DNA of 64,000 nucleotides, taken from Ochromonas danica. Its lineage: Eukaryota > Sar > Chrysophyceae > Chromulinales > Chromulinaceae. The notes beneath the pieces were generated by a model. That model ran no database searches. It was not told the origin of the DNA and saw only the letters and a program-made list of their open reading frames with translations. The stretch is taken from positions 1 through 64,000 of the forward strand of contig VKHL01000105.1 of assembly GCA_015146655.1 (NCBI GenBank), read 5' to 3'. How positions within the stretch are numbered: the stretch's first letter is position 1; the number at the start of each line of letters is the position of its first letter. The position numbers and the translations under genes are program-made. Shown here in pieces: positions 34,398 through 45,111 of the stretch.

Positions 34398-34696
34398 AAC
34401 GCAACGTCTCGCGAAATATTTCATGCTCTTCCAACTTTCTTCGCTCTCTCCAATTTCCTTGGAGGAGCATTTCGCTATGATACTATAATTTATATTTATT
34501 TTCTGGATTTTCTCCGAGCCAATGCCGTGTTTAAGATGTAGCAACTGCATTGTGCTTGTTTTTCATTAATATTCCCTCGTAGCGTAGGTTTGAACACGTG
34601 GTTTACCATGTAGTATTAAAGACTAATAAAAGTGCTACCAACAAAGATTGTGTGTAGGTCAGCATACAGTAGTATTTACATAGCATAGCAAAGTCA

Positions 34697-35833
34697 TTAT
34701 ACTAAGCCAAAGCGAGTGAGTTCTTCTCTTTGCTGAGGAGTCAACCAAGATGGTTCAGCTGGAGGAGCTGATGGTTGGATATTATGCACAGCTTCATTAC
34801 TTTCTTTTTCTTCACGATCCACAATGATATATCCATCACGAGATTGCCATGGTGGCATTTCTTGACCATTTTCTAGATCATTCTGTTCATACTTATGATA
34901 ATAATTAGTGGGATTGTCAATAGCATCAGGTGCTAGATCTTTGACAATATATTCTTGTGTCAAGTTGTATTTATGTAAAATATGCCAGTGTTTAGCAGCC
35001 ACAGTTTGTAAGACAACAACTCCCAAGACCATCGAGACAAAGACTCCCACCACAGCAAAAATCACCAAAACCACTACCATGATGATGACAACCTCTTCAC
35101 CCATTCCTGCCATACCTGCCGAGCAGCAGTCACCTGAAGCAGAAGCACAAATTGGATCACAACATCCAGCACCACAACAATCAACAGAGAGACAGGCTGG
35201 ATGACAGCACGAGCAACAATCAGCTCCAACTGCTGCATCTGAGGACGGACCCATATAATAGTATGGCATCAAAGAAAGACAATCACAACAAGGATCACCC
35301 ATGAAAGGTGCAGAACGATCATATCCACAAGATGGACAACATCCATATCTCACACCGATAGCAATCATTCCCACCAGAGCAAAGAAACCAAACAATCCCA
35401 TGAGATAATAGAAAGCCATCAGATTGCCTTGTAGATGGAATTTATTCGCCATCCAATGAGATGGATTATCTATTAGATAGACTAGACCAGCAAAGGCAAA
35501 GATGACTAACTGGACAAGAAGAAGGACTAAGGATAGATCACGTGTAAATAAACAACAAAATCTACCACGTCGTTTACATTTTTCACATTGACTATCATTA
35601 TTCGTAAGACAAACAAGTTGATAAGAGGTTAAACATTCTGTACATTGTGAAAAAGCACGATCTTCACGTACAGAACGCCAACGATCAAGACAGGTACGAT
35701 GGACCCATTGTTGACTTCCACGACAAGCACATGGTGCGATGACAGCTGATCGAATATCATCCTCCAAACAAATACGACAAGTGTATGTAGGAGAGACTGC
35801 TGGAGTATCCTCGAGGGGTTTCTCTTGCTCCAT
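34697..35833 (-). CDS. RINGv (MARCH-type) membrane E3 ubiquitin ligase with Cys-pair-rich loop
   Basis: A 378-residue single-exon protein starting at the ATG at 35833; the open frame extends to 35992 but the added part has no features. The RINGv (C4HC3) finger is at about 18-65: CRICLEDD, PCACRGSQQWVHRTCLDRW and CTECLTSY with the diagnostic Trp before the His/Cys. A second Cys cluster (CEKCKRRGRFCC) follows. Three membrane spans are clear (LVLLLVQLVIFAFAGLVYL, FYYLMGLFGFFALVGMIAI, VVIIMVVVLVIFAVVG). Between spans two and three is a loop of about 85 residues with about 18 Cys, mostly as adjacent pairs (GCCPSCG, CCDC, CCSCC, DCCGAGCC). The tail ends WLTPQQREELTRFGL. Likely ubiquitinates membrane proteins of the endomembrane system. 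Confidence 0.9.
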   Translation of the reverse strand: MEQEKPLEDTPAVSPTYTCRICLEDDIRSAVIAPCACRGSQQWVHRTCLDRWRSVREDRAFSQCTECLTSYQLVCLTNNDSQCEKCKRRGRFCCLFTRDLSLVLLLVQLVIFAFAGLVYLIDNPSHWMANKFHLQGNLMAFYYLMGLFGFFALVGMIAIGVRYGCCPSCGYDRSAPFMGDPCCDCLSLMPYYYMGPSSDAAVGADCCSCCHPACLSVDCCGAGCCDPICASASGDCCSAGMAGMGEEVVIIMVVVLVIFAVVGVFVSMVLGVVVLQTVAAKHWHILHKYNLTQEYIVKDLAPDAIDNPTNYYHKYEQNDLENGQEMPPWQSRDGYIIVDREEKESNEAVHNIQPSAPPAEPSWLTPQQREELTRFGLV

Positions 35834-36174
35834 ATTAGCAAACAGTAGATTTAATTGAGAAGATATTAATAAGAAATGGCAGGATTTGTTTCCCACAAGG
35901 CAGTGTTGGCTTTGTTTTGAACAACGACAAGCAGAAGGAAGAAGAGGGAGATTGGGAGGAAATTCCATGGAATAGGATGTGGAATCCATCATTTCCTGAC
36001 TGTAGACTCATTCCTACTGTAGCAATGTCATCCAGGGACATGGATGTTGAAGAAGAGGAGCCCTTGGAAGTTCCATTGGTCGAATCAGTGAGACTAATAT
36101 GGAAAACAATGTAATTACTAAAACCCAGCAGTTTTTGTGGAGATTGGGCGATGTACATCATGTAGACCTGGTTG
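35834..36174. promoter_or_regulatory. 5' flank of the RINGv gene
   Basis: 340 bp upstream of the RINGv start, bounded above by the inverted repeat at 36175-36424. No transcription signal can be named. Two overlapping open frames here are without features. Confidence 0.35.
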
Positions 36175-36424
36175 CTATGAGTTTGTTATGTTAATGTAGT
36201 CCATCAGAACTTTGTGGTCCTGTTATGTCCTACATGACCTGTAAACTCACATGTTTTCTTGATTAAATACTAAACTGCTCCGTTTTCAAAGCATGCCTGG
36301 CAAGGGTTCTTGCAAAACGGAGTAGTTTAGTATTTAATCAAGAAAACATGTGAGTTTACAGGTCATGTAGGACATAACAGGACCACAAGTTCTGATGGAC
36401 TACATTAACATAACAAACTCATAG
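36175..36424. repeat. Near-perfect long inverted repeat (foldback), MITE-like
   Basis: Left arm 36175-36286 (112 nt) and right arm 36314-36424 (111 nt) are reverse complements with one single-base indel (ctttgtgg against cttgtgg) and one mismatch (actgctccg against actactccg). The 27-nt spacer (36287-36313) has its own small hairpin, gcaag-ggtt-cttgc. The outer ends read CTATGAGTTTG... and ...CAAACTCATAG, so a TA target duplication as in Tc1/mariner MITEs would be hidden inside the palindrome. No longer target duplication shows in the flanks (gacctggttg and aaaagtacgt). No open frame inside. It lies between the 3' end of the RAD17-like gene and the 5' end of the RINGv gene. Confidence 0.9.
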
Positions 36425-36533
36425 AAAAGTACGTTTAAGAGAAAACTACATAGCTGGGCTGTGACAGCTAACGTTCTGTTTAAGACCCACATTTTGATAC
36501 AGAAAAAGGGTCTCGTTCGTTTAGATGAACTAT

Positions 36534-39267
36534 TCATTGCCACTCAATGCGACTCTTGTCACGATCTAGACTATGAACTATGGACACCAGTAGTGGTATG
36601 TTGCTTTCACTACTTGAACTATTGTTTGCAATAGGGGCTGCTAGTGTCCGACAAAAAGGCAAGACTGTAAGAGCCCATTCTTCCATGGAATAGATTGGTA
36701 TCGTACTTCCAAGGCACGGTGTATTGACCTGCTGCATCCAATGGAGAGATGCCAAACCCTCGCCTCCTTCTTCACGCTCAATATCTTCTTTCTCTTGGTC
36801 TACTGCATTCAACCATTGCTTGATACTATTTATCCGCATCTCTCTTAATTCCATGACTGTTTGTGTCCGTCGAGATCTGATTGGCATTGCATTATCACCG
36901 TCCAATCAACACATGACAAATCATAAATCATCCAACATTGAACAGCCATCGTACCTGAACATGTGCATGCCACCTGCTCGCAAACTGCGGAATGCTCCTT
37001 TGAATCCCAGCCGCTCCTTTGCCAACAGATAGAGTTCAGCAAGTCCCCATCCTTTCGCCACCACAGCTGCTCGCGCACAAAGATGCTGGACATAAGGTTC
37101 AGGGAAGGTATCATCTAGACTACGATCAAGATGAGCAGAAGCATTGAACTTGCGTGATAATAACACTTCAGCATCTGATAGGATATTGGCATTGACCTGG
37201 CAATCAGCAAACAATGCGTGTATTGAATAACAATGAATGATGCAAGAAGACAACAAGCTGGTTACTTACAGCAACAGCTTCAAGGATTTGCCAGGATCGT
37301 TCTTCGTCATTTAAAGATAATGATGAGATCGCTTGGTCAACAATAGGGATGGACATATGCTCTTGGATGAAATCTGTGTTACCACAACAGAAGAAAGAAG
37401 CAAATGTCATCACACAAAATGAAATTCCTTGCAGAGAATGTCTTATTCAGACATAGACTAACATACCCAAGCTATTCAAAGAACACATGGACAATAGATA
37501 ATCACATGAGCAATCCATCCTATCTCCAGACAAAAGCATTAACAAAATGGCAAATCAACACTGAGATAGACCAGCATTTAATAGATAGACTACTCACATT
37601 TGAACTATTTGATTGAAATCAACATCTGCCAAACCTTGTTTATCTAAGCATAACATAAAATAACGCATAATTGATGTAAAGACAACATCCATAAACCACC
37701 AAAAAGTACTCACCTAGTTTGGCGTGCATGAATTTGGCAACAATATGTAGACCAGAGACAGTGACATCGCGTCCACTGCCATTGCGATCCTCAACCGTTG
37801 TGCTGCTGCTTTTATCCTTGATTATCCCATAATCATCCTCGCTGTCTTGACCTATCCTTGCTATTGTTCGTGGCCTCTTTGCCAATGGAGGAGCTGAAGA
37901 AGTCCTTTGGTTTGCTTGAATCATGTTTTCCTCGTCTGAATCCTCTAGAAGATCAACAATAACTCCTCCACTCGCTTTCTGTCCCACACTACAATGTCGT
38001 ATTGTAGTTTTGAATCGTTTGTATGTTACTAACATCTCTAACTCGGTGATTGCATGCCTAATAAGTCACAGTAAGTCAATGTCTGTGTCAACTAACGCCT
38101 CCAATATGTTAATATGGAGCAGTAACATTACCTCATATCACCACCAGACTCCTCGACTATTGCCAACAGCTCATCCTCAGATATCATATTGGAAGGGATC
38201 TTTTCCTTTCGTAGAATAATACGCAATTGTTTGGCAATCTTTCCAGTAGTTAAAGGTGACCAGTAAATCGCGTCTATATCCAAACTGACACATTGATGAC
38301 AGACAAATACACACAGACACACACAAGATACAACTATTAACAACAGAACAAAAAGAAAGGGAGAAATGACGCGCCAACTAACCAATCTCGTATTGACTTT
38401 GCGAAAGTGCTATTCAGAACTGCATGTTGATCTTCTCTACCATAGGCTCCACTCACAATAACAACAAGAGGCAGTCCTGCTGAGACAAGATGTTGATTCA
38501 TGACTTCAAAGGCATTTCCTTCTTCTATTGAAACAGGGTCATGAATAAGTAAGATATGGGCAGGTTTTCTTTCATTTGTCTTGTTCATCAAGGGAGTAGT
38601 AGTTCCATCTTTCTCTATGAAGTCTAATGAAGGATATCTTGCACTTGTAAAATATCGTTCAACTTGCTATGGAGATTTACACAATATGATAAGATCTATC
38701 TGGGTAGTACTAATTGATTCATCATTTGTTGTTGTTGTTGTCTCTTACCTCTCGTCGACCTGATTCATGGTAGTGTACTTGGAAGAGATCCTTCACTATG
38801 CCTTGGTGACGATGAATTGATGGAATGACAACCTCTTCAAACATTCTAGATTGCTCTTGTCTTTTCTGATGATAGAGGGTACTGAATGAACGACTATCAC
38901 ATTCAATCATATCTTGTTGCCAGGTTGTCATTGTTACACTTAATTCATCACAAAGCAATTCTATGGCAGAACTCTTGCCAATGCCTGATGAACCATATAA
39001 GACTAACGTAGGAATCTTTCGAGATGAAGATGGATTATAAAAAGCAGCTTTAGCAGTTAACCAATGAAGAAGTGCTTTGCGTTTGGTATGATGTAATTGG
39101 AGATCAGCAAAGAGTTTTGGTGTGTGAATCATCGACCATGATGACAGATTATTACTATTGCTGTTCTTTTCATTCACAGAGGTAGTAGATTGTTGACTTG
39201 ATTGAGAAGATAATAGTGGTGGTAGTGGTAGTGATTGATGATGACTTTTGTGTTGAAATTGAAGCAT
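36534..39267 (-). CDS. RAD17: RAD17-like checkpoint clamp loader (AAA+ ATPase)
   Basis: A 695-residue AAA+ protein, most intron-rich gene of the window. Exons: 39267-38749, 38666-38383, 38284-38132, 38057-37714, 37643-37598, 37519-37467, 37373-37270, 37196-36955 and 36876-36534; total length is in frame. The first AAA block reads KLFADLQLHHTKRKALLHWL, then Walker A TLVLYGSSGIGKSSAIELL. Later HILLIHDPVSIEEG sits at Walker B, PLVVIVSGAYGRED at sensor 1, and ESGGDMRHAITELEM matches the sensor 2-like 'SGDIRSAINSL' of RAD17. An acidic/basic insert (DLLEDSDEENM, KRPRT) then GRDVTVSGLHIVAKFMHAKL match the RAD17 order. RAD17 loads the 9-1-1 clamp at DNA damage; ATAD5/ELG1 is the alternative. Walker B lacks the usual Asp-Glu pair. 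The 53-nt exon 6 is the least certain; it is the choice that fits normal intron sizes. Confidence 0.78.
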
Positions 39268-39748
39268 TTTTTTGTCATGTGATATCAATCATGACTAGTC
39301 ATTGATAATGATCTGTTTTTTGCCATTTTGGCATTCTGGTCTGGCGTTCTGGCATTGTCATCCCACTCACAACTTAGTGAAGTTAACACACACTACTGGG
39401 GAGACATTTTAGACTTTTTGAAGAGAGCAATAAGACTTTAAAATATCAAAGTGTTACTTCCTTGTGGCTGGCATCTCATGTAAAGGGTCTCTTTCGTTCA
39501 TCTTCTCTTCCCATCAGAGCAGAGAGAGCTCTAGAGCTCTACCTCCAACATCCACTTGATGACAGACCATTTTGATTCCTACTATAAGAAGATCTTCCCA
39601 CCATAATCAATTAGGCTTAACTATTGAGTCTAATTCCAAAACGGAAAAAAGACAACACACTTCAGTATCTTTCAGTTTTCATCGTCTTCTTCCTTCAATC
39701 AGAACATTCCCAACACAACATATCCACATCACAATCATAATCATTACC
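39268..39748. promoter_or_regulatory. Divergent intergenic region between RAD17-like and permease genes
   Basis: 481 bp between divergent starts. Contains a short repeated phrase (ttggcattctggtctggcgttctggcatt) at about 39327-39356. The open frame of the permease extends upstream to 39572 without an ATG context better than 39749. Confidence 0.35.
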
Positions 39749-41321
39749 ATGGCTAGTAATCGAGTTGAACCTGATTCCAAGTCAGCTTCTGTACGCAGTC
39801 TAGAAGAGGTTGAAACACTCAAAACAAAAGAAGTGATCACATTGAAATACTCTGCTTCCTCTCTTCAAGTCTTCTTTATGGGTATTAGTATAATCGTAGG
39901 TGGCCAATTCATGGGATGGAATAAAGCTCTCACTATGGGGTTATGGGAGTGTATGATCGGGTTAGTCATTGTCTCGATAGGCTATTTCTGTTTGACCTTT
40001 TGTCTAGCAGAGATGGCCTCGATCTTACCCTTTGCTGGTGGATCATTTGGCTATGTACGTTGTTCCTTAGGTCCACGTGTGGGCTATAATGTGGGGTTTT
40101 GTGAAAGTGTTGCCTATATTCTCTTTGTTGCCGCAGCAATTGATAAAATTGATGAAATACTTCGTCTTGGTGCCCAATTACCTCATTCTTTATCTATATT
40201 GCCATCTATCTAGTAGGGATATCTATTATGTGTATGGGAGGTCCATGGATATGGTGGTTTAGTACAATCGTCTCTATCCTTGCCATGGGATTAGTAGGTG
40301 TCTATTGTATTTCAAATATCCATCATGATAATGTCATGCAATTTTCATCGAATCATCGTGTAAGTCAAAGTGCGATGAGTTATTTGAAATGGTTACCTTT
40401 ATTAACATGGTTTTTAAAAGGTATTGAACCAGTTACATTAGCTTGTAATAATGTTCATCAGCCTGGTAAGAAGTTACCTAAGGTAATGATTGGAATCATT
40501 TTTGTAGTGATTCTTTCCTCTCTCTTTATCCTTCTGACCACTTGTGGCATTGGTCCATTAGGACCGTTTGATCTGGCGGGTCAGGCTCATTTTGCTGGAT
40601 ATGGCTATGTAGAAGGTCTTAATTTGAAATCTCGACCTTTATGGGATGGATTTTTTGCCTTGCCTGCATGTATTGGTACCGCTTATGGTTATATCTATGC
40701 CTTTGGACAACAATTACATTCCTTAGCTCAATCGGGTCTTGCTCCTTCCTTCTTAAAACGCTGTTGTGGTGCTTATGATGCACCTTATGCTGCAGTTATT
40801 GCTGGATCCATTGTTAGTCTATTAGTGACTTACATGTTACGTATCTTTATCAATAATATTGCAGAAACCTTATTTGGGATGTGTATGATAAGTACTTGTA
40901 TGGTGAATGTTTGTCTATGTATGGCATATTATGTCTTTAAAGATCGTTATTCTGCTTTAGAACATGCCTTTATCAATCCATTTGGAATTATATCTGCGGA
41001 TCGATTTTTGCATTTATTGCAATATGTATTGCCTTCTTTCGTGAGGATAATTATACAGCTTTGTTCTTTTTTATTATTGTTATGATAATTGGTATGTTAT
41101 ATTATCAATTTGTTGCCATAAAGACAGAATGTTTCTCTAAAGAAGAGCAAGAAAAGTTCTTCAAAGCGTATGTATTAAATGCCAATGCTATGAAAAGAAA
41201 AGGTCAAAATAAGAAAAGAAAGCATAATTCTATTGCTCCTACTACTACTACTACTACTGCTACTCTTACAAGGGGATGTAATAATAATAATCTGTCTAAT
41301 CTGCGATCAACACTAAATTAG
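39749..41321 (+). CDS. APC-superfamily amino acid permease, reading frame broken twice
   Basis: An amino acid/ethanolamine-permease-like transporter of about 520 residues, spread over three frames: 39749-about 40170, about 40170-about 41035, and about 41035-41321. Each junction shifts by the same single-base step (frame 2 to 1 to 0). The first span keeps the family pattern VFFMGISIIVGGQFMGWN, followed by ECMIGLVIVSIGYFCLTFCLAEMAS and GGSFGYVRC, then KGIEPVTLACNNVHQPGKKLPK, AYGYIYAFGQQLHSLAQSG. About 12 spans in all. After the second shift the chain reads REDNYTALFFFIIVM and ends in a basic Thr/Asn-rich tail. A 44-nt intron (gtgccc...ctag) would heal the first shift but deletes a membrane span, and no intron fits the second. 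It is either a young pseudogene or carries base-calling errors; the uninterrupted remaining frame argues for the latter. Confidence 0.72.
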
Positions 41322-42506
41322 ACGATTTGTCTATCACAATGTGTTGATTAGTGCGTGTGGTCTCCACAAAGTTTCGAAATTCAATCGAAATTTCAAGTGA
41401 ATTTTAACCGAATCCCGAAAGTTGCTCTGGAACGAGACTTAATTGTGTACTGAACTGTGATCACAATAATAATAATCACGAAGCACTAGCTGTCTTGCAC
41501 TATTCCTCGCGAGTTTCAACTTCGCTCTGATTGAACAAGCAACTGATATTAAATTCTTACATTTTGTTTATTGTAAGTTATCATACTATATCATAGTGAT
41601 TAGTATTCTACAGGATGGTTAAATAGTTATTGTTAAACATCCTATTATTATCACTCGTTTGATTTCTATGTGTATATTTATGTGTGTTATCTTGTATATA
41701 TATGTGTGTGTATGTCTGTTCGCCGTTTGTTTCTTTATGGTATTGCTTTGGTTTATTATATTATTAACATTTGATAAGGATGGTGATGATAATGAGTTGA
41801 TTGACAATCCTGTGTACTTCAATGAGATGATATGAGATGATAATAAAGCGATGTGATTTTTCTAGTATTTTAAAAGTAGAAAGTATTTATAAGAGTGAAG
41901 GAGGTAGTATATTGTAGTAATATAGTGTTGATTTGATTTGATTTGACTTGGTGATGAATAGAATAAATTAACATGTGATAATAATAGATTACTATCATTT
42001 GAGGAGATATCATTCGATTGCTACTATTCTTCTACTACTACTACTAGTACTAGTACAATTTATGAGCCATTTTTCATAAATACCTCAAACCTGCTGGAGA
42101 ACTGCAGCCCTTCGAAGGTCTACAGGTGGTTAATATGGTTGTTGGCTTCTCGAACGTCAACAACTTCGAAATTGTCCACAATTTAACCCGGTTTCAGGGA
42201 TTTTGATTGTATAGGCTCAGTAAAAATTACCCCTTTAAAAATGTATAGGCTAATTACCCCTTTTTCATAACTATCGAGAAATCCTATCGAGAAATATCCC
42301 TTGGAGTTACTGAAGTCTAATTAAGACCTTAGCCGTTCGACGAAGTGGATGATTGACCGAAAACGGGTGTTAACACGAATGTTACAGTACTCGTAGTATT
42401 GCAGGAAGTAGTGTTAAAGTTGTTATAAAAAATGTTAGTATGATAAACAATTCTATAGGCATCTACAGTATCTAGCTATATATATATATATATTAACATG
42501 TTTATG
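41322..42506. other. Longest gene-free stretch (1185 bp), AT-rich with short repeats
   Basis: No gene or RNA seen. Visible structure: an imperfect direct repeat beginning tgtataggct at 42208 and 42242, each followed by aattacccctt; a tandem ctatcgagaaat at 42271-42282 and 42284-42295; a region rich in ttcgaa (41373-41400, 42107-42175); (AT) run at 42475-42493; runs of tact/ctac at 42030-42050. It separates the 3' end of the permease from the 3' end of the BRAP2-like gene. Confidence 0.45.
42208..42295. repeat. Cluster of short direct repeats
   Basis: Two copies of tgtataggct...aattacccctt (from 42208 and 42242; the first has seven extra bases in the middle), followed immediately by two copies of ctatcgagaaat one base apart. 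Purpose unknown; could be slippage-generated or the remnant of a small element. Confidence 0.6.
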
Positions 42507-44689
42507 CTATTTCCTCTTTCGTGATCCTGATGATCCTCGTGATGATCGACCACCACGTCCTTGCCCTGGTCCATTGCTAGGAGGCACAGCAGTGCCTGTT
42601 AGAATAACTCCAGTAGATAATTCTTCTCGTAATGAAGAGTTCTCAACAGTTTCCCGTGTTGCAACACAGAAAGTAACATCTCTGATTTGTTGTTCCATTT
42701 CATCTACCTGTTCACAAAGAAGCCATCCCATCACCAAGTCAATAGGAATTATTAGTCGAAAGAGAACAAGTGCATTACAAACAAACAAACAAAATCCCAT
42801 CACTAACCATTTCTTGGAAGTTAGCTAAAGTGCCTTCGCATTTCGTTCGGAGATCATCTTCAGTGGTCATCTACAGACAGTCATTGTACTTGTTAGTGTG
42901 TTTGATAAAAAAGAACTGACCAAATCTCTCCTCCTACCATTTGCTTTTGCTTTCTCAATAAAACATTATTTTCTGCCTTGATTTGCTTGTTTTCTTCATC
43001 TAATAACTTCCATTTGTCCAGTAAAGAACGGTATTCATTTTCAAACCTTGATATTTCGATCTTGTGGTCTTCTATTTCACGCAAATCTTGTTCCAATTCA
43101 ACATCTAAACTATGTGGATCTTCAATTTCCGAGAGAGGGTCAAACTTGCTCTCACTTCCACCCAAGTCTGGATTGGCCGCATGACGAGAGTAGTAATAAG
43201 AAAGCTCCATGGCACGCACTGTCTCTCTCGCCAGGAGCTTCTCATAGTATAGCTGTTGCTCTTGCAACTGCTGCTCCATCAGCCTTTCATAATCTTCAGT
43301 AATACTTGTGAGCTTCTCTACTGTTTGCGAACCAAGAGACTCATTGAGTGCACGTTCTCTATCTTGAACCTCTCGTTGGGAAATGAGAATCTTCTTGGGT
43401 GGAAAAGAGTCTTCTGGACGTGTTTCCTGACTCATTGATGGATGATTTAACGAAAATGAACCAAAATCTTCAAATCGAAGATTGGTGTAGTGCGGTAGAC
43501 TTTGCAGAACGCCTCCATATATGGATGAACTGTTTTCATAGTGTACAAAGGTATCTGCAGCATAATCCCAGATCCTACCAGAGACCAGCTCAAGAGCAAA
43601 AGCATGTTGATCTGACAAAAAATGAGAATGTGCATGCTGTGATGTATATCGTCCACATCCTGTATATCCACAGACCAAACAGACCCAAATGTTCTCCAAC
43701 AAACCACATGCTATGCAGCTGCCCAACAGAGGATAACTATTCGCTTTGCCAGGTTGGGATGCCACCATAGAATGCTCAAAAAAATGTTGGGAAGGAGTCG
43801 TAGCACTTGGATCTTTCAAGTGATCAGACCGAGATGCTACATGATAATATACACTACACACTATGCAACGTGTAGCTTTCACAGGGTGTAGACTTTCTGC
43901 GACAGGTTCTTCTGGTCTAATCGATTCAATGCTTGGGTTAGAATAAAAGGAACGTCCCACAAGAATTTGCTCAGATGATATATGTTGTTCTAAGCTTGTC
44001 GCTAGCCTAAATCTTCTCAAACACAACGCACAGGTTGGAAGCTGATAATAATAAGCATGCTTATTGTGGTGGTATGGGGTCTTATTATAGGACTCCTTCT
44101 CTCCCGTCGAAACAAAGCTAAAGGATGGATACATCGTCGATAATGTTGATTGCAAAGAGTATTCACCGGTAGTCATGAGATTGACTTGATTAGGATAAAT
44201 GACAAGACAGGGTGGACAGTCCTTGTAGATGGACATTGGAATATTATGATAGAGTGCTGTAAAGAGTTTTCTCGAGGCATCCGAAGCAAAAGAAGCCAAA
44301 GCAAATATCTTTGTCTGCCTTAACGTGGTTATGGTGGAGGCAGTAGTAGTACCGGTACCAGGAGCAACAGACTTGATCATGTCACTGTTATTGAAGTTGA
44401 CAACGTAGTGATGGTCTTGGGATTCTTGCATGACTAACAAGTCTTGAATTTCATTACTCATAGGGTCAAATAAGGCTTTGATATCCTGTAGGAGATGGTA
44501 GTGAAGGGTTAGAGACAGTGTCAGTACACTCATCTTAATGCATGTTACTGTTTGTATGTTAGACTAGTGTACCTCAGAAGATGCTTCACATGGCAGTCCT
44601 ATGACTAATGCATAGAAGATTTCTTTCTCTCCATTCATCTTTCCACAAGAAAAAGAAGAAGAGGAAGAAGAAGAGATAGACTGAGTCAT
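42507..44689 (-). CDS. BRAP2/Etp1-like protein with UBP zinc finger and atypical RING region
   Basis: A 642-residue homologue of BRCA1-associated protein 2 (yeast Etp1). Exons: 44689-44573, 44485-42938, 42870-42808 and 42707-42507. The N-terminal part fits the BRAP2 (RRM-like) domain: FYALVIGLPCEA, then YVVNFNNSDM and ALASFASDASRKLFTALYHN. The UBP-type zinc finger is nearly complete: CIACGLLENIWVCLVCGY, TGCGRYTSQHAHSHF, DQHAFALELVSGRIWDYAADTFVHY, which binds the free C-terminus of ubiquitin in this family. Between them the RING is unusual: only CALC and CIVC knuckles about 60 residues apart, with no Cys-x-His-x-Phe-His core. A long coiled coil follows (residues about 410-590) and the C-terminus is Arg/Gly-rich (GRGGRSSRGSSGSRKRK). 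The gene is divergent to sideroflexin. Confidence 0.9.
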
Positions 44690-45111
44690 CAGAGAGACTG
44701 ACTGACAGTTCACTCGACAAAGCTCATCTGACGAAAACAATCACAACAACAACCACAACATCATAACAAATAGACTATGTCAATTACAGACTAAGAAAAG
44801 AAAGAGAGAAAAGATTAACCATGCTCTAGTACTAACCTGTTCTTAAGGAATCAATAACGACATTTAGGATAGTAGAGCTATAACTTTCATTATCTATCTC
44901 CATTCTAATAAATTGTTGTCATTTCATCGATGGAATCATATTGTTGATTCCATGGAGTCCATGGAATTCCTCACCTGTTGTTGAATCCATGGCCGGGAAT
45001 GATCAACAAGAACAATGACAACATCAACAACCACGTTGATAGTAATCCAGTGTATCATCTATTGGTAAGGTCACATACCTATTGTTATAAACAATAGTAT
45101 TGAAAGGCAAG
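44690..45111. promoter_or_regulatory. Divergent intergenic region between BRAP2-like and sideroflexin genes
   Basis: 422 bp holding both promoters. Contains (CAA)-type runs near 44740-44762 and a cluster of ccatgg-centred palindromes at about 44938-44992. No gene seen. Confidence 0.35.

Noticed and set aside
36175-36424. tRNA or rho-type terminator reading of the inverted repeat
   Set aside because: Arms are over 110 nt and show no tRNA boxes; bacterial-type terminators do not apply to this eukaryote.
40160-40213. 44-nt GT-AG intron healing the permease frame
   Set aside because: It is shorter than every other intron here and would delete a membrane span that is well formed in the shifted frame.
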